Notes: generated from the letters alone by a model not told the origin. A stretch of DNA of 64,000 bases from Roseomonas sp. (GCA_020249505.1 JADCFN010000003.1:124001-188000), one strand, 5' to 3'. Shown: positions 1 to 9,253, counted from the first letter of the stretch. Numbers and translations are program-made.

Positions 1-1
1 C

Positions 2-526
2 GATTGGACGCCCATCGAAACATCGCAACTCGCTGGCAATCTTGCGGCGGTATTTTCCGGCCTACCGCTCACGGATGCCAAGCGAGCGCTGCGCGACAAT
101 GCGGTCGAACATGATGTGGTGACCATCACGGACCGCGGTTGGGCCAATGCTCAACGGTCAATCGCGCCATATGGCCATTTTGGCGAACATACTTTCAGCC
201 AATTGCGGTCGCGTGAGGCATTTGAGGCCTGGATGCGGGGCCGCTTCCCCCAAGCAAAGGACATTGAGTTTGTTGATGTCATTCCGGTTACGCATCCCAC
301 CCTTGCCACCCGCGGCTTCGCTGGCACGGTGATGGTGACCAATCAACAGGACCGGAAATTCCGCTGTGCTTTGGCGCATGCCGGCTATGGCGGCCCGAGG
401 CTCTCCGCCACCTCAACCGACATCTTCCGCATAGAGGAATTCAAATCCACGCTGCAAATCCGCTTCTGCACCGTGGGCGGGACGGCGACATCGCTTAATC
501 AGCGCATGCAGCGGGTATTGTTTTGA
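2..526 (+). CDS. Hypothetical protein, 3' end of a truncated gene
   Basis: The reading frame is open from position 2 without a stop, so the window begins inside the gene and the true start is to the left. The visible part is 174 residues, mixed alpha/beta in character, with no signal peptide, membrane segment or motif that I recognise. An internal GTG at 116 could be read as a start, but the frame is clearly open before it. The stop lies 8 bp before a palindromic repeat, and the next gene is a restriction-modification enzyme on the opposite strand. The gene may therefore belong to the same accessory patch. The product is unknown to me and I assign no function. Confidence 0.5.
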   Translation, partial: DWTPIETSQLAGNLAAVFSGLPLTDAKRALRDNAVEHDVVTITDRGWANAQRSIAPYGHFGEHTFSQLRSREAFEAWMRGRFPQAKDIEFVDVIPVTHPTLATRGFAGTVMVTNQQDRKFRCALAHAGYGGPRLSATSTDIFRIEEFKSTLQIRFCTVGGTATSLNQRMQRVLF

Positions 527-533
527 GCAATCG

Positions 534-591
534 CGGGCGCTGCCCCCGGAGCCCCCGCCGGGGTAACAGTGCTACCCCGGACCCCGCCTGG
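534..591 (-). repeat. Palindromic GC-rich repeat, copy 1 (inverted relative to copy 2)
   Basis: This roughly 55-bp element contains the palindromic core GGGTAACAGTGCTACCC. Its reverse complement matches the element at 3383-3439 at all but about three positions (one substitution in the core, and CC versus TT plus a 1-bp indel near the end). It lies directly after the stop of the preceding gene. It overlaps the 3' end of the restriction-modification gene, whose stop codon (complement of 572-574) and last few codons come from the repeat. Confidence 0.75.
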
Positions 592-3337
592 ACTTGGGGC
601 GGCGGCGGGTGGGGGTGGCGTCCAGGGGGGCGACGAGGTTTTGGTAAAGGTCGAATAGGAAAGCGAGGCGCGCGGCCTCGGTCGGGAAGCCGCGAGGTTG
701 ACCATAGGCAGCGTCCACCGCGCGGTCATTCGCGGCATGGGCGGCAACCAGCTTGGGCGGCATGGTCAAGGGATCATAGAGATCAGCAAGGCTGGCGCCG
801 GAATGCGCGGCCCGCGCATCCAGAATGCCCTGGGCCGAGCGTTCAATGGCAGCGCGCTGCGCCTCGGTTGGGGTGGGCCAGGGGAAGTTGTTGTAGACGA
901 TGCCAGATGAATAGCGGAAATCGCTCTTGAGCCGCCCGCAAACAGCGCGCACCCAAGCCATGTGCATGCGGCTAGTAAGGACGGCGAAGTGATAATTTTC
1001 AGCGTCTGGAACGATTTTGAGTAGATTACTCGCCAAAACGGTCGGCGGTTCAAAGCCGATAGGGATGAAGGGCCGGTCCTCGGAGGATACCTCAGGGACG
1101 ACAAGGTAGCGCCTTGTTGGAACATTCGTAAAAGCAAAACGGGTGGGCGTCTTTGCCAACTCCTGCGTTGCTGGACGCTTGCTCTTTCCACGAAATTCTC
1201 GAACCGCGTTGACTCGTTCCAAAACGACTGGAAGTTTTCTTAAGTCTTCCGGCCCCACATCGGCGAGGTGCAGACACCAGCGGCGGTTGCCATTTATGAA
1301 TTCCTCTGATCCGATCCATTGCTTGAAAAGCGAAGTAGCCTTTGGCTCCCTTTCAAGAAAAAGTGCCTTCTCCTCTGCCGAAAACAAATAGTGGCCGCCG
1401 TCAATCGGCTGATTACCCAGACTCATTTGGGGGTTCTGTCCTATCGCAGAACTACGTCGGGTTAGTGCAACCATGGGTCCATCAATCAAATAGGGATTGA
1501 TACGCCCAACCTTGATGGCCTGCGGATGTCCTTCCGCGCGCGCATATTCAAAAAGGTGTTTCGCCGCCCGATCCCGCAAGGCAAAGCCGATGATCACACA
1601 ATGCACCGCTGCCCTACCACGCGCTTCACTCGTCCAGCGGAAGGTGCGATGCGCGTAATTGATGATGACGCCGCGCGGCCACAGATCCGCCCATAGCACC
1701 GCCGGCTGTTCGCCTTGCGTGATCGAATTGGTGGAAACAAAGCAGCATTCAGCGCGATCATCGCTCGCCATCCATTCGGCTGCCTTGCGATACCAACACG
1801 CCACATAATCAAGCAGCCCCGCATTCTTGGTGCCGTGAAAAACCAGGGCAACATCGGCGCGCTGCGCCGCGCTCATGTACTTGCCACCAATAAAAGGCGG
1901 GTTCCCCACGCAATACGCATCCGCGCCGGGCTTCACGAAGCCGGCCCAATCTTCCCGCAACGCGTTGCCCACCAGGATTTGCGGCGCGGTTGTCAAAGGC
2001 AGGCGCAGGCGAAGCTGGCCGAATTCCTGAGACAATTCCATGTTCAATTGATGGTCGGTCAGCCATAGCGCCACCTGGGCGATTTGGGCGGGCCAATCTT
2101 CCACCTCAATCCCGAACATCTGGTCCACATTCACCTGGGAAAGCACGACGCCCACCAATTGCCCGGCATCATCCCCGCCATAGCGGCGGCGCAGCGCTTC
2201 CAATTCCAGCCGCCGCAATTCCCGGTAAGCCACCACAAGAAAATTGCCGCAGCCACAGGCAGGATCAAAAATACGGATACGGCGCAGGCGCAGCAAAAAG
2301 GCATTCAGCCGGCGCGCATCCTGCTTCGCCGCTGCCAATTCCGCGCGCAACCCATCCAGAAACAACGGGTCCAGGCATTTCAGGATATTCGCCTCGGTCG
2401 TGTAATGCTCGCCGCCCCGGCGGCGTTCTGCGCGGTTCTTGATGCTTTGAAACAGGCTGCCGAAAATGGCCGGGCTCACGCGGGACCAATCAACCCGCGC
2501 GCAATCCAAAAGTGCTGCGCGCATTTTGGTATTGGTTTCGGGCTGTTCCACCGGGGCATCGAAAAGCCGGCCATTCACGTAAGGGAAGGCGGCAAGGCTT
2601 TCATCCAGGGATTTCTGGCGCTGCTGTTCCGGTGTGGCCAATACGCGGTGCAGGCGCGTGATCAGCGCGCCAAGGTCTGAACCATCTTCGGCGCTGCGGG
2701 TTTCGATCAGGGCGCGGAAGATGCCGGTTTCGAAAATGCCGGCGTTATCGGCGAAAAGGCAGAACAGGGTGCGGACCATCCACACATCCAGCGCCTTGCC
2801 GCCGAAGCCATCATCTTCCAGCAGGTCATGCAGCAGGCCAAGTTTTTCTGCCGCTTCCACGTCAACGGCGTTCAGGCTGCCGTAACTGCGGGTGGTATAG
2901 CCGCTGATGAAGCCAAACAGCCCCAGGCGGCGCGGCAATTCAGCCAGGGCGAATTCGGTGGACTGGTCTGCTTCCAGATCATAAAGGCGGATGCGCGCGA
3001 AGTCTGAGACAATGATGTAGCGGGGTAATTCGCTGTCTTTCAGGCTTGGGAAATAGTCGCGCGCCTGGCCTGCCGCGCGGTCCAAATCCTGGCCGCGGGA
3101 TTTATGTTCAACCAGCACCACGCCTTTCCAAAGGTAATCTATGCGGCCTCGGCCACTTTGGCTGGCTAGGTTTTGGGCTGGCTTTTCGAAGGCGCCGACA
3201 CGGCGGGCGTTGATGCCGAATACTTTGAAGAAATCGCCCCAGAAGCTTTGGGCATCGGCGTTTTCATTGGATGCGTCGCGGTATTCCCGTGCAAAGGCCG
3301 TGGCGCGGTCCCGGATTTCGTTAAGTGATAAGGGCAT
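572..3337 (-). CDS. MmeI-like Type IIL/IIG restriction-modification enzyme (fused nuclease, methyltransferase, specificity domain)
   Basis: This 921-residue protein is close to the usual length of MmeI-family enzymes. In these a single chain methylates adenine and cuts at a distance. The N-terminus carries a PD-(D/E)xK nuclease signature with D67 and E77-x-K79, the D-x9-E-x-K spacing known from MmeI. A helical connector follows. The N6-adenine methyltransferase motifs come next: SAM-binding DPACGCG at about 358-364 and catalytic NPPF at about 479-482. The target-recognition region lies at roughly residues 600-800 and is encoded by about 940-1500. That stretch has visibly lower GC (47-50% in the 60-bp lines I counted) than the nuclease/methylase part (63-68%). 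The gene is flanked by inverted repeats and followed upstream by tRNA-Leu. It looks intact. Its recognition sequence cannot be read from the DNA. Confidence 0.9.
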   Translation of the reverse strand: MPLSLNEIRDRATAFAREYRDASNENADAQSFWGDFFKVFGINARRVGAFEKPAQNLASQSGRGRIDYLWKGVVLVEHKSRGQDLDRAAGQARDYFPSLKDSELPRYIIVSDFARIRLYDLEADQSTEFALAELPRRLGLFGFISGYTTRSYGSLNAVDVEAAEKLGLLHDLLEDDGFGGKALDVWMVRTLFCLFADNAGIFETGIFRALIETRSAEDGSDLGALITRLHRVLATPEQQRQKSLDESLAAFPYVNGRLFDAPVEQPETNTKMRAALLDCARVDWSRVSPAIFGSLFQSIKNRAERRRGGEHYTTEANILKCLDPLFLDGLRAELAAAKQDARRLNAFLLRLRRIRIFDPACGCGNFLVVAYRELRRLELEALRRRYGGDDAGQLVGVVLSQVNVDQMFGIEVEDWPAQIAQVALWLTDHQLNMELSQEFGQLRLRLPLTTAPQILVGNALREDWAGFVKPGADAYCVGNPPFIGGKYMSAAQRADVALVFHGTKNAGLLDYVACWYRKAAEWMASDDRAECCFVSTNSITQGEQPAVLWADLWPRGVIINYAHRTFRWTSEARGRAAVHCVIIGFALRDRAAKHLFEYARAEGHPQAIKVGRINPYLIDGPMVALTRRSSAIGQNPQMSLGNQPIDGGHYLFSAEEKALFLEREPKATSLFKQWIGSEEFINGNRRWCLHLADVGPEDLRKLPVVLERVNAVREFRGKSKRPATQELAKTPTRFAFTNVPTRRYLVVPEVSSEDRPFIPIGFEPPTVLASNLLKIVPDAENYHFAVLTSRMHMAWVRAVCGRLKSDFRYSSGIVYNNFPWPTPTEAQRAAIERSAQGILDARAAHSGASLADLYDPLTMPPKLVAAHAANDRAVDAAYGQPRGFPTEAARLAFLFDLYQNLVAPLDATPTRRRPKSRRGPG

Positions 3338-3382
3338 GATGCCAAGGTGCCGCCTTTAGTGGCGAAGGTAAATGCTAAGTTT

Positions 3383-3439
3383 CGGCGGGGTCCGGGGTAA
3401 CACTGTTACCCCGGCGGGGGCTTGGGGGCAGCGCCCCCG
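3383..3439 (+). repeat. Palindromic GC-rich repeat, copy 2 (inverted relative to copy 1)
   Basis: This copy has the core GGGTAACACTGTTACCC, a perfect 17-bp palindrome with a one-base centre, followed by a second hairpin-forming part GGGGGCAGCGCCCCC. Together with the element at 534-591 it brackets the restriction-modification gene in opposite orientation. No transposase lies inside or beside it. It may be a REP-like intergenic element or the end of a mobilised cassette. Confidence 0.75.
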
Positions 3440-3523
3440 ATCCACCCCCCAATACTCCTCCTTGACGCCCCACCCCCCAGCGCGTAAATGCGCGGGTCTC
3501 GCCGTAAGGCGCCGGCCCCCTTT

Positions 3524-3610
3524 GCCCAGGTGGCGGAATTGGTAGACGCGCAGGTTTCAGGTACCTGTGGCCGCAAGGCTGTGAAGGTTCGAGTCCTTTC
3601 CTGGGCACCA
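3524..3610 (+). tRNA. tRNA-Leu (anticodon CAG)
   Basis: The acceptor arms GCCCAGG (3524-3530) and CCTGGGC pair fully and the CCA end is encoded. The D-arm has the GGCGGAATTGGTAGACGCGC pattern of bacterial leucine tRNAs. The anticodon stem is CAGGT/ACCTG around the loop TTCAGGT, giving anticodon CAG. A long variable arm and a T-arm with GTTCGAGTC follow, as expected for a class II tRNA. The 87-nt length is normal. A T-rich stretch (3612-3619) directly after CCA probably ends the transcript. The restriction-modification cassette lies just upstream. Confidence 0.96.
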
Positions 3611-3639
3611 GTTTTTCTTTTCATGAGGCGGCGCGACCA

Positions 3640-4296
3640 ATGGGTTCCACCTTATTCTCCCATGCCGGCGTGACCATCCGGCTTTATAGAAACGACCTAC
3701 CGGATGGCCTGGATTTGGGCCGTGTGGTTGCGATTGATACGGAAACCATGGGTCTGAACCCGCATCGGGATAGGCTTTGCCTGGTGCAGTTATCTTCGGG
3801 CGATGGGTCGGCGCATCTGGTGCAAATCAGCCCGGCATCGCTTGGTGGGCGGGGTGCGGATGCGCCCAATTTGAAGAAGTTGTTGGCTGATCCGGCGGTC
3901 ACCAAGCTGTTTCATTTCGCGCGGTTTGATGTCGCGGCGTTGTATCATGCGCTGGGTGTTGTCACGGCGCCGGTGGTTTGCACCAAAATCGCTGCTAAGC
4001 TGGTGCGGACTTTTACGGATAGGCATGGGCTCAAGGATTTGTGCCGGGAATTGCTGGGCGTGGATTTGTCCAAGCAGCAGCAGACGTCAGATTGGGGTGC
4101 GGCGGAACTCACCACAGAACAAATGGCCTATGCCGCTTCTGATGTGCTGCATTTGCATGCGCTGTGGGCGAAGCTTGAAGGGTTGTTGAAGCGCGAAGGC
4201 CGGTTGGATTTGGCGGAGGCTTGTTTTCGTTTCCTGCCGGCGCGCGGGCGGCTTGATCTGCTGGGTTATGAGGACCCGGATATTTTCCACCACTAG
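3640..4296 (+). CDS. rnd: Ribonuclease D family 3'-5' exonuclease
   Basis: This 218-residue DEDDy exonuclease trims tRNA and other RNA 3' ends. The catalytic acids are visible: D33-x-E35 in IDTETMG, D97 in FARFD, and Y164-x3-D168 in YAASD. The protein ends after the exonuclease fold and lacks the HRDC domains of long E. coli-type RNase D. This short form is common in alphaproteobacteria. The gene starts 29 bp after tRNA-Leu. The two may share transcription, but the T-tract between them argues for partial termination. Confidence 0.9.
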   Translation: MGSTLFSHAGVTIRLYRNDLPDGLDLGRVVAIDTETMGLNPHRDRLCLVQLSSGDGSAHLVQISPASLGGRGADAPNLKKLLADPAVTKLFHFARFDVAALYHALGVVTAPVVCTKIAAKLVRTFTDRHGLKDLCRELLGVDLSKQQQTSDWGAAELTTEQMAYAASDVLHLHALWAKLEGLLKREGRLDLAEACFRFLPARGRLDLLGYEDPDIFHH

Positions 4297-4385
4297 TCGC
4301 ACGGTTAACGCCTCTGGCATTTTTTTTGCAGGGGCAGCGCTAGAATTTATTGACCCTTGAGGGCCGCCGCCTCATACAAGGTGGC

Positions 4386-5369
4386 GTGAATACTCTTGCA
4401 TCCCATCCTGACCTTGCCGAAGGCCGCCGCGTGCTGGCGCTGGAAGCGGATGCGCTGCGTGCGCTTTCGGATGTTTTGGATGATGGCTTTGTCCGTGCGG
4501 TGGGCTTGCTGGCGGGTGTTACGGGCCGCGTTGTCGTCTCCGGCATGGGAAAATCGGGCCATGTGGCGCGCAAGATTGCCGCGACCATGGCTTCCACCGG
4601 CACGCCGGCGCTGTTTGTGCATCCGGCCGAAGCGTCCCATGGCGATTTGGGGATGATCCTGGCCGGGGATGCGGTGCTGGCGCTCTCCAACTCCGGGGAA
4701 ACGCCGGAATTGGCGGATTTGATCGCGCATTCCCGCCGCTTCAGCCTGCCGCTGATTGGCATTATCGGCCGCGCGGAAAGCACGCTGGCGCGCGCGGCGG
4801 ATGTCGCACTGGTTTTGCCCGCAGCGCCTGAGGCCTGCCCAATGGGGCTCGCCCCCACAACCTCCACCACCATGCAATTGGCGTTGGGCGATGCCTTGGC
4901 GGTGGCCTTGCTCACGCGGCGGGGTTTTACCGCGTCCGATTTTCGGGTGTTCCATCCGGGGGGCAAGCTGGGCGCGCGGCTGTCGCGCGTACGGGATCTG
5001 ATGCATGGCGCGGCGGAATTGCCGCTGGCGCCGCCCAATATGCCGATGGAAGCCGCGATTTTGGCGATGACCGCGCGGCGCTTTGGCTGCCTTGGTGTGG
5101 TGGGCGAAGATGGCGCGCTCGCCGGCGTGATCACGGATGGCGATTTGCGTCGGTCGCTGGAAGTCTCGGGCGGTGCCGCTTTGCTGGCGCGCCCGGCCGG
5201 TGAGGTAATGACGCGCAATCCAAGGGCCATCACCGGCGATGCGCTGGCGGCGGAAGCACTTGGGCTGATGAACAAGCACGCCATCACCGCGCTTTTCGTG
5301 GTGGATGAGGCGCGCCGGCCTATCGGCATTTTGCATATCCATGATTTGCTGCGCGCAGGTGTGGCGTGA
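4386..5369 (+). CDS. kdsD: D-arabinose-5-phosphate isomerase (KdsD/KpsF)
   Basis: This enzyme converts ribulose-5-phosphate to arabinose-5-phosphate, the first step of Kdo synthesis for LPS. An N-terminal SIS sugar-isomerase domain (about residues 30-180, with SGMGKSG and the HPAEASHGDLG segment) is followed by two CBS domains (about 205-325), the standard KdsD architecture. I chose the GTG at 4386, preceded by AAGG, which gives 327 residues, close to the E. coli enzyme. A TTG at 4350 would add 12 residues. Its stop overlaps the lptC start by 4 bp. It heads the LPS supply and transport operon kdsD-lptC-lptA-lptB. Confidence 0.93.
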   Translation: MNTLASHPDLAEGRRVLALEADALRALSDVLDDGFVRAVGLLAGVTGRVVVSGMGKSGHVARKIAATMASTGTPALFVHPAEASHGDLGMILAGDAVLALSNSGETPELADLIAHSRRFSLPLIGIIGRAESTLARAADVALVLPAAPEACPMGLAPTTSTTMQLALGDALAVALLTRRGFTASDFRVFHPGGKLGARLSRVRDLMHGAAELPLAPPNMPMEAAILAMTARRFGCLGVVGEDGALAGVITDGDLRRSLEVSGGAALLARPAGEVMTRNPRAITGDALAAEALGLMNKHAITALFVVDEARRPIGILHIHDLLRAGVA

Positions 5370-6046
5370 AGAACCGCGCGCCTGATGCCTCGGTCATGGC
5401 AGCGCCGCGCGCGCCGCGCCGCATCACGCCGCCTTCGCGCGAACGCTGGTCGCCTTCGGCCGGGCAAATGGCGCGGCGGCGGGCGGTGGTGGGAGCACTG
5501 AAATGGCTGGTGCCAGGTGCGGGCCTGGCGCTGCTGCTGATCATTGCGATTTGGCCGGAATTGGAAGGTGCGGAAGAACGCGCGCGGGTTTCCTTCCGCC
5601 GTGTCGCGCAAACCGCGCCTGAGGCGGTGCGGATCGTCGCCCCCCGCTATCAGGGCGTGGATGAATTGAACCGGCCTTATACCGTCACGGCTTCAGTTGC
5701 GACCCAGGGTCAGAATCAGGATATTGTTGATCTGGAAGCCCCGCGCGCGGATTTGCTGATGACCGATGGCTGGGTGCTGCTGGAATCGCGCGAAGGCCGG
5801 CTCAACAAGGCGCGCAATCATCTTGATCTGCGTGGTGAAGTCACGCTCTGGCATGATGGCGGCAATCTGCTGGTGACCGAAGAAGCCGCGATTGAATTGA
5901 AGGAAGGTAACGCTTCCGGCGACAAGCCCGTTGCTGCGCAAGGCCCTTTCGGTACACTGGTGAGTGAGGGTTTCCGCCTTTACGACAAGGGCGCGGTGAT
6001 TGTGTTCACCGGCCAATCGCGCGCCCTGCTGGAAGGTGCGCAATGA
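5366..6046 (+). CDS. lptC: LPS export system protein LptC
   Basis: LptC is the inner-membrane anchor of the LPS transport bridge. It passes LPS from the LptB2FG transporter to LptA. The 226-residue protein has a basic, proline-rich cytoplasmic tail of about 45 residues and one membrane helix at about 46-66. A periplasmic beta-jellyroll domain follows, where repeats such as LNKARNHLDLRGEVTLWHDG match the OstA/LptC pattern. The start is a GTG overlapping the kdsD stop (GTGA), and the stop overlaps lptA (ATGA). The position between kdsD and lptA supports the call as much as the weakly conserved sequence does. Confidence 0.88.
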   Translation: MKNRAPDASVMAAPRAPRRITPPSRERWSPSAGQMARRRAVVGALKWLVPGAGLALLLIIAIWPELEGAEERARVSFRRVAQTAPEAVRIVAPRYQGVDELNRPYTVTASVATQGQNQDIVDLEAPRADLLMTDGWVLLESREGRLNKARNHLDLRGEVTLWHDGGNLLVTEEAAIELKEGNASGDKPVAAQGPFGTLVSEGFRLYDKGAVIVFTGQSRALLEGAQ

Positions 6047-6951
6047 TCCGGCGTATTGCCTTGGCGCTTTGTCTTGCTGCGGGCGTCGCCTCCGCGCAGA
6101 TGGCTGAGCTCAATCAGGGTGGCCCCATCGAAGTCACTGCGCGGGATGGGATTGAATGGCGGCAGAATGAACAGGTGGTGATCGCGCGTGGCGCGGCACG
6201 GGCGGTACGTGGTGGCGTGACGATCGATGCTGATCTGCTGCTGGCGCGCTATCGTCCACGCGGCGGCACGCCGGCCGAGCCGCGCCCCGCCAGCGAAGGC
6301 CCCGGTGGCGCCAGCGAGATTTGGCGCCTGGAAGCCGAAGGCAATGTCGTGATCACCACGGCGACAGACCGGGCCGAGGGCGATCGCGCCATCCACGATA
6401 TCGATCAGGCGGTCATGGTGCTGAACGGGCGCAACCTGCGCCTGACCTCACCCGACAATGTGCTGACAGCGCGTGACAGCGTGGAATATTGGCCGCAGCG
6501 GCGGATGGCAGTGGCGCGTGGTGATGCGGTGGTGGTGACCAAGGATGACAAGCGGGTACGGGCCGATGTGCTGGTGGCCTATTTCCGTGAGGCTCCAACA
6601 GAGCCCGCCGGCGCGCCGCGCCCGCAACCCACACGCGCTGCTTCAGAAAACGCCCCGGGGTCGGACAGCAATCTGGAAAAGGTGGAAGCCTATGGCCGGG
6701 TTGAAATCCGCACTGCAACCGAAGTCGTGCGCGGCGATACCGGTGTCTATACGCCGCCCAATAGTATTGCGCGCCTTCTCGGCAATGTACGGATCGTGCG
6801 TGGTGACAATGTACTGACCGGGTGTGAGGCGATTGTGAATATGGACACGGGCATTTCGCGGCTTGTTGCATGCCCGAACGTACCGGTGCGCGGTATCATC
6901 GTCCCCGGTGAGGGCCAGGGTCTTCCCGCTCCAGGGGCACCGGCACGATGA
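6043..6951 (+). CDS. lptA: LPS transport periplasmic protein LptA, long form with two OstA units
   Basis: LptA forms the periplasmic bridge that carries LPS to the outer membrane. A signal peptide spans residues 1-18 with cleavage likely after ASA. At 302 residues it is much longer than E. coli LptA (about 185). The extra length looks like an internal duplication: [23 protein letters not shown] in the first half corresponds to [22 protein letters not shown] in the second, each after a proline-rich linker. The gene overlaps lptC and lptB by 4 bp on either side. Two cysteines occur near the C-terminus (GCEAIV and ACPNV). Confidence 0.9.
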   Translation: MIRRIALALCLAAGVASAQMAELNQGGPIEVTARDGIEWRQNEQVVIARGAARAVRGGVTIDADLLLARYRPRGGTPAEPRPASEGPGGASEIWRLEAEGNVVITTATDRAEGDRAIHDIDQAVMVLNGRNLRLTSPDNVLTARDSVEYWPQRRMAVARGDAVVVTKDDKRVRADVLVAYFREAPTEPAGAPRPQPTRAASENAPGSDSNLEKVEAYGRVEIRTATEVVRGDTGVYTPPNSIARLLGNVRIVRGDNVLTGCEAIVNMDTGISRLVACPNVPVRGIIVPGEGQGLPAPGAPAR

Positions 6952-7706
6952 GTGATGCCACGCAAATGAAAGTGTTGCCCGGCACTGGCGGGCTTTACGC
7001 AACCGGGCTTGGCAAGCGCTATAAAAAGCGGCCTGTGGTGCGCAATGTGTCGCTTTCAGTCCAGCGCGGCGAAGCGGTGGGGCTGCTTGGGCCGAATGGC
7101 GCCGGCAAGACGACGACGTTCTACATGATCACCGGTCTGGTGCAGCCCGATGAAGGGCGCGTGATGATGGATGGGCATGATGTCACCATGCTGCCCATGT
7201 ATCGCCGCGCGCGGCTTGGGCTTGGCTATCTGCCGCAGGAAGCCAGCATCTTTCGTGGCCTGACCGTAGAACAGAATATCAGCGCCGCGCTTGAAGTGGT
7301 GGAACCGGAAGCTGATCGCCGCGCGGCAATGCTCGATGAATTGCTGGCAGAATTCGGCATTGCGCATTTGCGCCGCGCACCCGCTCTGGCGCTTTCAGGC
7401 GGTGAACGCCGGCGCTGCGAAATCGCGCGTGCCTTGGCGACTCACCCTTCCTATATCCTGTTGGATGAACCGCTGGCCGGCATTGACCCCATCGCGGTTG
7501 GCGAAATCCGTGATTTGGTCAAGCATTTGAAGGATCGCGGTATTGGCGTGCTGATCACGGACCATAATGTGCGCGAAACGCTCGAAATCATTGACCGCGC
7601 CTATATCCTGCATGATGGCAAGGTGCTGATGGAAGGCAACCCGCAAGAAATTGTGGCGAATGAGGATGTGCGCCGCGTCTATCTTGGCGAAAAATTCAGC
7701 CTGTAA
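6948..7706 (+). CDS. lptB: LPS export ABC transporter ATP-binding protein LptB
   Basis: LptB is the ATPase subunit of the LptB2FG transporter, at the cytoplasmic face of the inner membrane. The protein is 252 residues long. Walker [10 protein letters not shown] lies at about 46-54, the Q-loop is YLPQE, the signature is LSGGERRR, Walker B is [11 protein letters not shown], and the switch histidine is in ITDHNVRE. All catalytic residues are present. It ends the LPS operon and is followed 61 bp later by rpoN, a linkage conserved across proteobacteria. Confidence 0.96.
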   Translation: MSDATQMKVLPGTGGLYATGLGKRYKKRPVVRNVSLSVQRGEAVGLLGPNGAGKTTTFYMITGLVQPDEGRVMMDGHDVTMLPMYRRARLGLGYLPQEASIFRGLTVEQNISAALEVVEPEADRRAAMLDELLAEFGIAHLRRAPALALSGGERRRCEIARALATHPSYILLDEPLAGIDPIAVGEIRDLVKHLKDRGIGVLITDHNVRETLEIIDRAYILHDGKVLMEGNPQEIVANEDVRRVYLGEKFSL

Positions 7707-7767
7707 TTGGATATTGGCGCTGCATGTTCCCTGCCTTCCTTTCCGCCCGGCCTAGTGAGCAGCGCTG

Positions 7768-9243
7768 ATGGCGATCGGCCCGCGTCTCGATCTGCGGCAA
7801 TCACAGCAGCTGGTGATGACACCGCAGCTGCGCCAGGCGATCAAGCTGCTGCAATCTTCCAACATGGAAGTCTCGGCCTTTGTCGAGGAAGAACTTGAAC
7901 GCAACCCGCTGCTGGAACGCGATGAACGCCCGCTGGCTGGCCCGGATGCCGGGCGCAGCACTGATCCCTTGCCGGTGGCAAGCGAACCGGCGGATGCAGC
8001 GAGCGCCGCCGCTTCTGATGCGCTGCCTTCGGAAAATGCCGCGCCGCTCGATGCCGAATGGGATAATGTTTACGACAATGGCCTGCCGCCGATTGGCCGT
8101 GGTGGCAACCGCGATTTCGATGATGATCTTTCCGGCATTGAAGCCATGGAAGCGCCGGAACGATCACTGCGTGATCATCTGGCGGAACAAATCAGGCTGA
8201 ACCTTACCTCTCCGCAGGAACGCCTGATTGCCGGCAATCTGCTGGCGCTGGTGGATGCTGCCGGGCGGCTCCATGTGCGCGCGCAAGTGATTGCGGATGC
8301 GCTGGGGTGCGAAGAAGCGCTGGTGGAACGCGTGCGGCTTTCCATGGCGCGCTTCGATCCGGTTGGCATGTTTTGCCATGATTTGGCGGAGTGTCTTGCG
8401 GTGCAGTTGCAGGAACGCAATCGCTATGATCCCGCCATGGCGGCGTTGCTGGCAAATCTGGAATTGCTCGCCAAGCGTGATCTGAAGGGCTTGCAGGAAA
8501 TCTGCGGCGTGGATGCCGAAGACATGGCGGAAATGGTCGCGGAATTGAAGCGGCTGGACCCCAAGCCCGGCGCTTCCTTTGATGCGCCACCAGCGCCAAC
8601 CCTGATACCAGATGTGTTGATGCGCCGTGGGCCAGATGATGATTGGATTGTGGAGCTCAATCTGGAAACCCTGCCGCGCGTGCTCGTGAATAAGGGCTTC
8701 TTTGCCTCCGCCAATGTCAGCGCGCGCGGCAAGGAAGACAAAACCTGGATCGCGGAACGCTTTCAAACCGCGTCATGGTTGGTGAAGTCGCTGGAACAGC
8801 GCGCCAATACCATCCTGAAAGTAGCAGTCGAAATTGTGCGGCGCCAGGATGGCTTTTTCCGCCATGGGGTTGGGCATTTGCGCCCGCTGATCCTGCGCGA
8901 TGTGGCGGATGAGGTTTCGCTGCATGAAAGCACCGTATCCCGCGTTACATCCAACAAGGCGATTGCAACGCCGCGCGGCACTTTTGAGCTGAAATATTTC
9001 TTCACCACCGCCATTGCCGGCACCCGTGGCGGGGAAGCCCATAGTGCTGAGGCCGTGCGCTACCGCATCAAGGCCATGGTGGATGCTGAAAACCCGGCGG
9101 ATATCCTGTCCGACGATACGATTGTGGCCCGGCTGCGTGAAGAAGGCGTGGACATTGCCAGGCGAACTGTGGCCAAATACCGGGACGCGCTGCGCATCCC
9201 ATCATCCGTGCAGCGCAAACGGGAGAAGGCCGCCTCGGCCTGA
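7768..9243 (+). CDS. rpoN: RNA polymerase sigma-54 factor RpoN
   Basis: This alternative sigma factor needs AAA+ activators and reads -24/-12 promoters. The 491-residue protein has the glutamine- and leucine-rich region I (residues 6-50, LRQSQQLVMTPQLRQ) and an acidic, proline/alanine-rich region II (about 60-110). The core-binding domain, a helix-turn-helix and the C-terminal RpoN box ARRTVAKYRDAL follow. The start ATG at 7768 gives a normal N-terminus. The lptB-rpoN-hpf order is typical. No sigma-54 activator gene lies in the window. Confidence 0.96.
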   Translation: MAIGPRLDLRQSQQLVMTPQLRQAIKLLQSSNMEVSAFVEEELERNPLLERDERPLAGPDAGRSTDPLPVASEPADAASAAASDALPSENAAPLDAEWDNVYDNGLPPIGRGGNRDFDDDLSGIEAMEAPERSLRDHLAEQIRLNLTSPQERLIAGNLLALVDAAGRLHVRAQVIADALGCEEALVERVRLSMARFDPVGMFCHDLAECLAVQLQERNRYDPAMAALLANLELLAKRDLKGLQEICGVDAEDMAEMVAELKRLDPKPGASFDAPPAPTLIPDVLMRRGPDDDWIVELNLETLPRVLVNKGFFASANVSARGKEDKTWIAERFQTASWLVKSLEQRANTILKVAVEIVRRQDGFFRHGVGHLRPLILRDVADEVSLHESTVSRVTSNKAIATPRGTFELKYFFTTAIAGTRGGEAHSAEAVRYRIKAMVDAENPADILSDDTIVARLREEGVDIARRTVAKYRDALRIPSSVQRKREKAASA

Positions 9244-9253
9244 TCCGGACAGA

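Noticed and set aside
3524-3610. tRNA-Leu as an integration site with a duplicated 3' end
   Set aside because: I found no second copy of the tRNA 3' end in the window, so there is no evidence for attL/attR here.
4340-5611. Long open frame on the minus strand (over 400 codons)
   Set aside because: It is the antisense shadow of kdsD and lptC. The residue mix (Arg, Ala, Ser, Pro rich) and lack of any motif show it is not a protein.
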